The notes beneath the pieces were generated by a model. That model made no database searches. It had not been told where the DNA came from and was given only the letters and a program-made list of their open reading frames with translations. A program made the translations under genes and the position numbers. From Cellulomonas sp. P24 (GTDB lineage: Bacteria > Actinomycetota > Actinomycetes > Actinomycetales > Cellulomonadaceae): a stretch of DNA of 64,000 nucleotides. Location of the stretch: the NCBI RefSeq assembly GCF_024704385.1, contig NZ_JAJDFX010000002.1, positions 3,472,001-3,536,000 on the forward strand. Reading direction: 5' to 3'. Below, piece by piece: positions 59,580-64,000 of the stretch (position 1 is the first letter of the stretch; every line of letters begins with the position of its first letter).

Positions 59580-60235
59580 GCGCGGGTCGCGTCGTCCTGT
59601 GGAGGCACGCCCGGACCGGTCACAACGCCTCGGGGCGGCTGCAGGGGCAGATCGACATCGGCCTCGACGAGGTCGGCCTCTGGCAGGCGCGCACGTCCGC
59701 CGAGGCTCTCGCGGCCACCTTCCGCCCGACGGCCGTCGTGTCGTCCGACCTGACGCGGGCGCGCACCACCGCCGGCCTGCTCGCTGAGCGGACCGGCCAC
59801 TCGGTGACGACCGACCCGCGCCTGCGTGAGCGGAGCTTCGGGCAGTGGGAAGGCCTGACGGGCGAGGAGATCGCCGCCGCGTGGCCGGACGAGTACGACG
59901 CCTGGCGTCGTGGCGCGGACCTCGTCGGTGTCGGGGCGGAGAGCCGGAGCGACGTCGCCGGCCGCACGGCCGCGTCGATCCGCGAGCACGCGGCGGCCTA
60001 CGGTCCGTCGGACACGCTCGTCGTCGTCTCGCACGGCGCCGCGATCACCCTGGCCGTCACCGCGCTGCTCGACCTCTCGGTCGAGGGCTGGCGCGGGCTC
60101 GTCGGCCTCGACAACGCCCACTGGGCCACGCTCCGGCCGTCGATCCCCGACGCGGAGCCGTCCTGGCGGCTGACGGGGTACAACCTCGGGCCACGCGACA
60201 CGGTCGAGGACTGGAACGCCGGACCGACGCACTGA
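59576..60235 (+). CDS. Histidine phosphatase superfamily protein, GpgP-like
   Basis: 219-residue phosphoglycerate-mutase-fold phosphatase. The catalytic region is LWRHARTGHN at 8-17, with phospho-acceptor H11; the usual Gly of the RHG triad is Ala. VVSSDLTRARTTAGLLAERTG, RLRERSFGQWEGLTGEEI (Glu acid) and VVVSHGAAITLAV (second His) complete the site. Position after rsfS and the ending DNAHWATLRPS match mycobacterial GpgP (Rv2419c), which removes phosphate from glucosyl-3-phosphoglycerate on the way to methylglucose lipopolysaccharides. Whether this organism makes that compound is unknown. Coupled to rsfS by a 4-bp overlap. Confidence 0.88.
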   Translation: MSAGRVVLWRHARTGHNASGRLQGQIDIGLDEVGLWQARTSAEALAATFRPTAVVSSDLTRARTTAGLLAERTGHSVTTDPRLRERSFGQWEGLTGEEIAAAWPDEYDAWRRGADLVGVGAESRSDVAGRTAASIREHAAAYGPSDTLVVVSHGAAITLAVTALLDLSVEGWRGLVGLDNAHWATLRPSIPDAEPSWRLTGYNLGPRDTVEDWNAGPTH

Positions 60236-60360
60236 GCGCGGGGGAGGACCGCGCGGCGATGGCGGTGCGGCGTTCGCGCTGTCCCGCGTTCGGGCGACCG
60301 TGACGACATCACCGTCCCTATTCCCTTCACGCACAGGGTGCGGCTGGTGTGGGATGGGGT

Positions 60361-61818
60361 ATGGCCTCCCGACGTGCGTCGTCCACCCCGAGCATGCCCG
60401 TCTACGGTCACGACATCCCGGGCTCGGCCGCACGCGCCGCAGTCCGAGGCGCCGCCCCGCGACCGTTCTGGTTGGACGACCCGGACCGACCGTCGCCGCT
60501 GCCGCCGCTGACGGGTGCGGTGACCACGGACCTCGTCGTCGTCGGCGGCGGGTACAGCGGACTGTGGACGGCGCTGCAGGCCAAGGAACGCGACCCCGGC
60601 CGTGACGTGGTGCTCGTCGAGGCCCACCGCGTCGGCTGGGCGGCGTCCGGACGCAACGGCGGGTTCTGCGCCGCGAGCCTCACCCATGGCGACGCGAACG
60701 GCGAGCAACGGTTCCCGCTCGAGATGCCACTGCTCCGGCTGCTCGGGCAGCGCAACCTCGAGGGCCTCGTCGAGACGGTCGAGCGGTACGGGATCGACGC
60801 GCAGCTCGAACGCACCGGGACGCTCGACGTCGCGACCGAGGACTACCAGGTCGCGGACCTCGTGCGGCAGGCCGCGGAGTCGGACGGTGAGCTCGAGTTC
60901 CTGGACCAGGAGCAGGTTCAGCGCCAGATCGCCTCGCCGCTGTTCCGTGCCGGTCTGCGTGACCGCACGGGTGCGGTCATCCTCAACCCGGCACGTCTCG
61001 CCTGGGGGCTGCGCGACGCGTGCCTCTCGCTGGGCGTCCGGATCGTCGAGGGGTCGCCCGCGCGGAGGATCTGGCGGGACGGGGACCAGGTGGTCGTCGA
61101 GACCGACGGCGGACGGGTGACCGCGGCCCACGCGGCGCTGGCGACCAACGCGTTCCCGTCGCTGCTCAAGCGCGTCGACGCGTTCATCGTGCCGGTGTAC
61201 GACTACGCGCTGATGACCCGGCCGCTCAGCGACGCCGAGCTCGCATCCGTCGGCTGGTCCGAGCGTGCAGGGCTGGGCGACGTCGGGAACCAGTTCCACT
61301 ACGCACGCCTGAGCGCGGACAACCGCATCCTGTGGGGCGGGTACGACGCGATCTACCACCGAGGCGGTCGGATCAGGCCCGAGTACGAGCAGCGTCCGGA
61401 GACGTTCGAACGACTGGCGCACCACTTCCAGCTGACGTTCCCGCAGCTCACCGACGTGGAGTTCACGCACGCCTGGGGTGGGGTGATCGACACCTGCTCG
61501 CGGTTCTCCCCGTTCTTCGGGACCGCCCTCGGCGGCCGAGCGGCCTACGTCGCCGGCTACACCGGCCTCGGGGTCGGATCGACGCGGTTCGGCGCCAAGG
61601 TCATGCTCGACCTGCTGGACGTCCCCGAGCACGGCGAGACCGAGCTCACGATGCTCTCGATGGTGCGGCGTTTCCCGGTGCCGTTCCCGCCCGAGCCCCT
61701 GGCCTACCCCGTGATCGAGGCGACCCGGTGGTCGCTCGACCGCGCCGACCACACCGTGGGGCGACGCAACCTGTGGCTGCGGACGCTCGACACGTTCGGA
61801 CTCGGTTTCGACTCCTGA
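60361..61818 (+). CDS. FAD-dependent amine/amino-acid oxidoreductase (DAO family)
   Basis: 485-residue DAO-fold flavoprotein. The FAD-binding Rossmann motif is DLVVVGGGYSGLWTALQAKERDP near 57-79, followed by the E of VLVEAHRVGWAASGRNGGFC (the SGRNGG motif of DadA/PuuB-type oxidases). The C-terminal GYTGLGVGSTRFGAKVMLDL is the second FAD contact. It resembles gamma-glutamylputrescine oxidase and related secondary-amine oxidases, but substrate is not evident. ATG at 60361 is my choice; in-frame GTG at 60349 is an alternative and neither has a strong ribosome binding site. Independent of the rsfS operon and last core-like gene before tRNA-Ala. Confidence 0.88.
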   Translation: MASRRASSTPSMPVYGHDIPGSAARAAVRGAAPRPFWLDDPDRPSPLPPLTGAVTTDLVVVGGGYSGLWTALQAKERDPGRDVVLVEAHRVGWAASGRNGGFCAASLTHGDANGEQRFPLEMPLLRLLGQRNLEGLVETVERYGIDAQLERTGTLDVATEDYQVADLVRQAAESDGELEFLDQEQVQRQIASPLFRAGLRDRTGAVILNPARLAWGLRDACLSLGVRIVEGSPARRIWRDGDQVVVETDGGRVTAAHAALATNAFPSLLKRVDAFIVPVYDYALMTRPLSDAELASVGWSERAGLGDVGNQFHYARLSADNRILWGGYDAIYHRGGRIRPEYEQRPETFERLAHHFQLTFPQLTDVEFTHAWGGVIDTCSRFSPFFGTALGGRAAYVAGYTGLGVGSTRFGAKVMLDLLDVPEHGETELTMLSMVRRFPVPFPPEPLAYPVIEATRWSLDRADHTVGRRNLWLRTLDTFGLGFDS

Positions 61819-61891
61819 CGTGGTGCTGAGGGTGCTGTTGACGTCGCGCGGGAGCGCCGGTGCGGGTCGATGCGGGGGTGCGGGAACCGAT

Positions 61892-61921
61892 TAGGCGAGG
61901 TCGACGTTCATCGCCTAGACT
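61892..61921 (+). promoter_or_regulatory. tRNA-Ala promoter with inverted repeat over the spacer
   Basis: A -10 element TAGACT (61916-61921) lies 36 bp before the tRNA. Arms TAGGCGA (61892-61898) and TCGCCTA (61911-61917) flank 12 bp and overlap the -10, so a repressor could sit exactly on the promoter. The -35 is not recognisable. Confidence 0.45.
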
Positions 61922-61957
61922 TCCTGACGCCCGCAAGGGTGGTGGTCGTCAGACCGC

Positions 61958-62033
<76 letters not shown>

Positions 62034-62066
62034 GATAGGTCACGTTCAGACCCAGAGCACGGGACA

Positions 62067-62094
62067 GAGGGCGGTCGCTTCGGCGGTCGCTCTC
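62067..62094 (+). terminator. UUCG-tetraloop terminator after tRNA-Ala
   Basis: A 12-bp stem (with three G-T pairs) closed by a TTCG loop, GAGGGCGGTCGC then GCGGTCGCTCTC, is followed by TTCGTTT. It sits 34 nt after the tRNA. Confidence 0.7.
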
Positions 62095-62121
62095 TTCGTT
62101 TGCGCCGCCGCAGGAGCCGAG

Positions 62122-62997
62122 CTACTCCGGCGCAGCTGCTGAAGGGTCGTGTGGTCCGGGGCCGAGTCCGCCGTCACGGCCCGCGAGGCGAACTGCTCGG
62201 CCGAGCGCTTTGTCGAACAGCACGGGGTCGCTGAGCGTGACCTGGTGGCAGGTTCCGGGTGGCAGACCGTGAGTGCGTTCGACGTCTGCCCGTACAGCCG
62301 TCTGCCACCGGTGACGCATGACGAGGGCCACGGCCGCACTGGCAACGCTGACGCCTGCGACCGCCCAGCCGACGATCGGCCCGTCGATCATCCCGTACAT
62401 CCACGACGCCAGTATCCCGAGCGCCGAGAGTGCGGCGACCAGCCCGGCGACCTGGGCATGAAGGAGGAGCCGGGCAGCCGCGGGGTCGAGGCGGGCTTGC
62501 CACGCGGCTGCCCGCGGCGATACGGGTGCGGGTGTCCTCGGCACCGCGTCGAGCCATCGGTGTACCTGGGGCAACCGCAGGAGGGCGAGCGGCACCCCGC
62601 CGCAGGTGAGCACCGTGAGGGCGACCCACCCCGAGCCGGCGGAGCGTTCGACCGCCGCGTCGATGCCACGCCACAGCGCGACGAGGAGCGTCGCCACCAG
62701 CGGGACCCGCAGCATGGCGGGTCGGCCGTTCCGCCAGAGCCGCCGACCACCGAAGACGAGGAGTGCCGCAGCAGCGACAAGCATCTCTCCGACGCCGAGG
62801 ACTCCCCGTGCGGCGAGGCGGTCCATGCCGTTGTTCAGTGAGGGCATCTGTGTCCGCACCACGACGACGGCGGCCACGACGAGTACTGCAGCCAGCGCCA
62901 CGGCCCAGCACACGATGATGAGGACCGGCCACGGCCGTCTGCCGTCGATGACCGGGAGTCGAGCCTTCCGTGGTCGCTGCGCCTGGATTCTCGCCAC
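62122..62997 (-). CDS. Membrane protein of unknown function
   Basis: 291 residues from GTG at 62997, which has AGGGGG 6-11 nt upstream and a -10-like TATCGT about 30 nt before it. About six hydrophobic segments: near 23-45 (LIIVCWAVALAAVLVVAAVVVV), 68-85, 97-110, 125-143, 195-215 and 222-245. Between them is a basic loop (RTPAPVSPRAAAWQARLDPAAARLLL). The C-terminal 50 residues are soluble. No motif is recognised; the layout recalls the small membrane proteins (DUF2637-like) of actinobacterial accessory regions, but this is only an impression. Convergent with tRNA-Ala. Confidence 0.65.
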   Translation of the reverse strand: MARIQAQRPRKARLPVIDGRRPWPVLIIVCWAVALAAVLVVAAVVVVRTQMPSLNNGMDRLAARGVLGVGEMLVAAAALLVFGGRRLWRNGRPAMLRVPLVATLLVALWRGIDAAVERSAGSGWVALTVLTCGGVPLALLRLPQVHRWLDAVPRTPAPVSPRAAAWQARLDPAAARLLLHAQVAGLVAALSALGILASWMYGMIDGPIVGWAVAGVSVASAAVALVMRHRWQTAVRADVERTHGLPPGTCHQVTLSDPVLFDKALGRAVRLAGRDGGLGPGPHDPSAAAPE

Positions 62998-63328
62998 CGT
63001 TGCCCCCTGGGCTGGGACGATAGCACTGGCAACGCGACGGCGGTCGCGATGGTGGCGAGGTCGTCGAACCGGGCAGCGGGGCTGCCGGGCCGCGTCAGCC
63101 GGAGGGGCGATCTCCCTGGCAGGCCACGCCAAGATCCAGAGCAAGGGACAGGTGGACGATCTCTTCGGCGGGCACTCTCGTCGTCTGACTCGTCGAGAGT
63201 CCGGGGCGTCCGATCGATGGTCACGCTGGTGGAGCGCTCTTCCGTGAGCGACCGGAGCGCGATGCCACCTCGAGATGGGGCGTGGATGGCGGCGCTACGG
63301 TGGGGGAAACGTCCGATGGGGGCTGGTC
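62998..63328. other. Divergent intergenic region
   Basis: 331 bp between a membrane protein (minus) and a nuclease-like gene (plus). It contains an inverted repeat ACTCTCG/CGAGAGT with a 13-nt loop at 63174-63200. A -10-like TACGGT at 63296-63301 would serve the right-hand gene. The reading frame covering 63110-63240 has a protein-like stretch (HAKIQSKGQVDDLFGGHSRR) without start, support or partner; it may be a relic of a lost gene or chance. Confidence 0.5.
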
Positions 63329-64000
63329 GTGTCCGTCGAGAGCATCTTCTTGAAGACCGGTGATGGTCTGACCCTGCTGGAGCGGCGCGCGTACGACTCC
63401 GAGGCGCTCCTTCAGGCGGTGCTGGCTCAGTTCCCCGAGGTGCTCGCCGGGTCGACCACGACCGGCGATGCTGAGCCCGGACTGCTGCTGGTGGGTCGCG
63501 AGATGGGCGTCGCGAGCACCGGGGACGTCCCTGGTCCGTACAGTGTCGACCACCTTTTCGTGGACCGGACCGGGGTGCCGGTGCTGGTCGAGGTCAAGCG
63601 GTCGTCGAACTCCGAGATCCGCCGGCAGGTGGTCGGTCAGATGCTCGACTACGCGGCGGGCGCGGTGAAGGTCTGGTCGGTCGAGACCGTGCGTCAAGCC
63701 TTCGAGCGGACAGCAGGAGGCGCCGGGCAGGACCCGGCCGAGCTGGTGCGAGACCTACGTGCGGACATCGACGTCGAGGAGTTCTGGCGGGTGGTCGAGT
63801 CGAACCTTCGTTCGGGCCGCATCCGGATGGTCTTCGTCGCTGATGCGTTGCCCGAGTCGCTGGTGCGCATCATCGAGTTCCTCAACGAGCAGATGAGCTC
63901 GGCGGAGGTCCTGGGCGTCGAGGTGCGCCAGTACGTGGGTGGTGAGCACGTCGTGTACGTGCCGCGGGTGGTCGGGAACACGTCGGCGGCAGCCGCCGTG
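63329..64000 (+). CDS. PD-(D/E)XK nuclease-like protein (partial, 3' end beyond window)
   Basis: 224 residues are visible from GTG at 63329, with a GGGGG stretch about 8 nt upstream. PYSVDHLFVDRTGVPVLVEVKRSSNSEIRRQ at 70-100 contains D74, E88 and K90 in the D-x(13)-E-V-K layout of PD-(D/E)XK nucleases. The next helix VVGQMLDYAAGAVKVW with its conserved Gln completes the motif. The opening LLERRAYDSEALLQAVLAQFPEVLAG is like the N-terminal arm of DUF91/NucS-related proteins of this kind. RIRMVFVADALPESLVRIIEFLNEQM follows. The family is often found near restriction or defence genes, but function is unknown. Codon use includes more TTG/CTT/CTA than the core genes, suggesting an accessory origin. 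Confidence 0.72.
   Translation, partial: MSVESIFLKTGDGLTLLERRAYDSEALLQAVLAQFPEVLAGSTTTGDAEPGLLLVGREMGVASTGDVPGPYSVDHLFVDRTGVPVLVEVKRSSNSEIRRQVVGQMLDYAAGAVKVWSVETVRQAFERTAGGAGQDPAELVRDLRADIDVEEFWRVVESNLRSGRIRMVFVADALPESLVRIIEFLNEQMSSAEVLGVEVRQYVGGEHVVYVPRVVGNTSAAAAV

Noticed and set aside
63049-63363. Plus-strand frame of 104 codons before the nuclease-like gene
   Set aside because: Arg/Ser-rich with no recognisable fold; it overlaps the nuclease start out of frame and is not supported by a ribosome binding site.

Overview
The window is a very GC-rich (low 70s percent by eye), gene-dense stretch of an actinobacterial chromosome. Protein content, GTG-rich starts, an HU with a long basic tail, mycothiol-type enzymes and gene order point to the order Micrococcales, most likely Cellulomonadaceae; the genus is an inference from family resemblance and no database was searched. 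Most of the window is core chromosome. The order FAH-family/gltX, IclR/leuCD/hup, gpsA, ddl, thiL, DAK2, recG, rsmD, coaD, septation-factor-like/DUF177/rnc/mutM matches, from memory, the Rv2993c-Rv2924c stretch of Mycobacterium tuberculosis. rne-rplU-rpmA-obgE-proB-proA-nadD-rsfS-gpgP matches Rv2444c-Rv2419c.

Layout. 1-3130 (minus): gltD without gltB, a GNAT acetyltransferase, and a tiny Ser/Thr-rich membrane protein whose stop overlaps the start of an ApbE flavin transferase cut by the window edge. 3409-10619 (plus): a four-gene MacB/FtsX-type ABC system with two large permeases and two ATPases; one ATPase carries an AbrB-like C-terminal extension. 10657-16458: small enzymes and gltX; a methyltransferase and a HAD hydrolase each contain one extra G in a run of six G that breaks the frame. 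16593-16834: tRNA-Gln and tRNA-Glu. 16921-28669: IclR regulator, leuCD, hup, murA, acyltransferase, gpsA, trans-sulfuration enzyme, ddl, DUF3515 lipoprotein, thiL and a second GNAT. 28903-39324: DAK2/FakA-like protein, recG, an inserted ABC exporter pair, rsmD, coaD, a DivIVA-like coiled coil, DUF177, rnc and mutM.

39416-48110 is the most interesting block. A DevR/DosR-like response regulator converges on a minus-strand operon cydA-cydB-cydD-cydC-kinase. The kinase is DevS/DosT-like (GAF-GAF-HisKA_3-HATPase) and keeps both residues that in DosS are the heme-ligand His and the distal Tyr, 22 residues apart. Upstream of cydA lie two 14-bp elements resembling the DosR box, 23 bp apart. Together they read as a self-contained oxygen or redox circuit controlling cytochrome bd oxidase.

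48437-61818 holds rne (lacking the usual Zn-link cysteines), rplU-rpmA, obgE, proB, proA, an overlooked 47-residue membrane protein, nadD, a Pro-rich membrane protein, rsfS, a GpgP-like phosphatase and a DAO-family oxidoreductase. After tRNA-Ala (61958) the content turns accessory: a membrane protein of unknown function and a truncated PD-(D/E)XK-like nuclease gene.

Regulatory style: at least ten genes have a TANNNT element ending 6-8 nt before an ATG/GTG with no ribosome binding site, the signature of leaderless mRNAs. Co-directional genes repeatedly overlap by 4 bp (ATGA/GTGA). No CRISPR array, insertion sequence, prophage or rRNA was seen.
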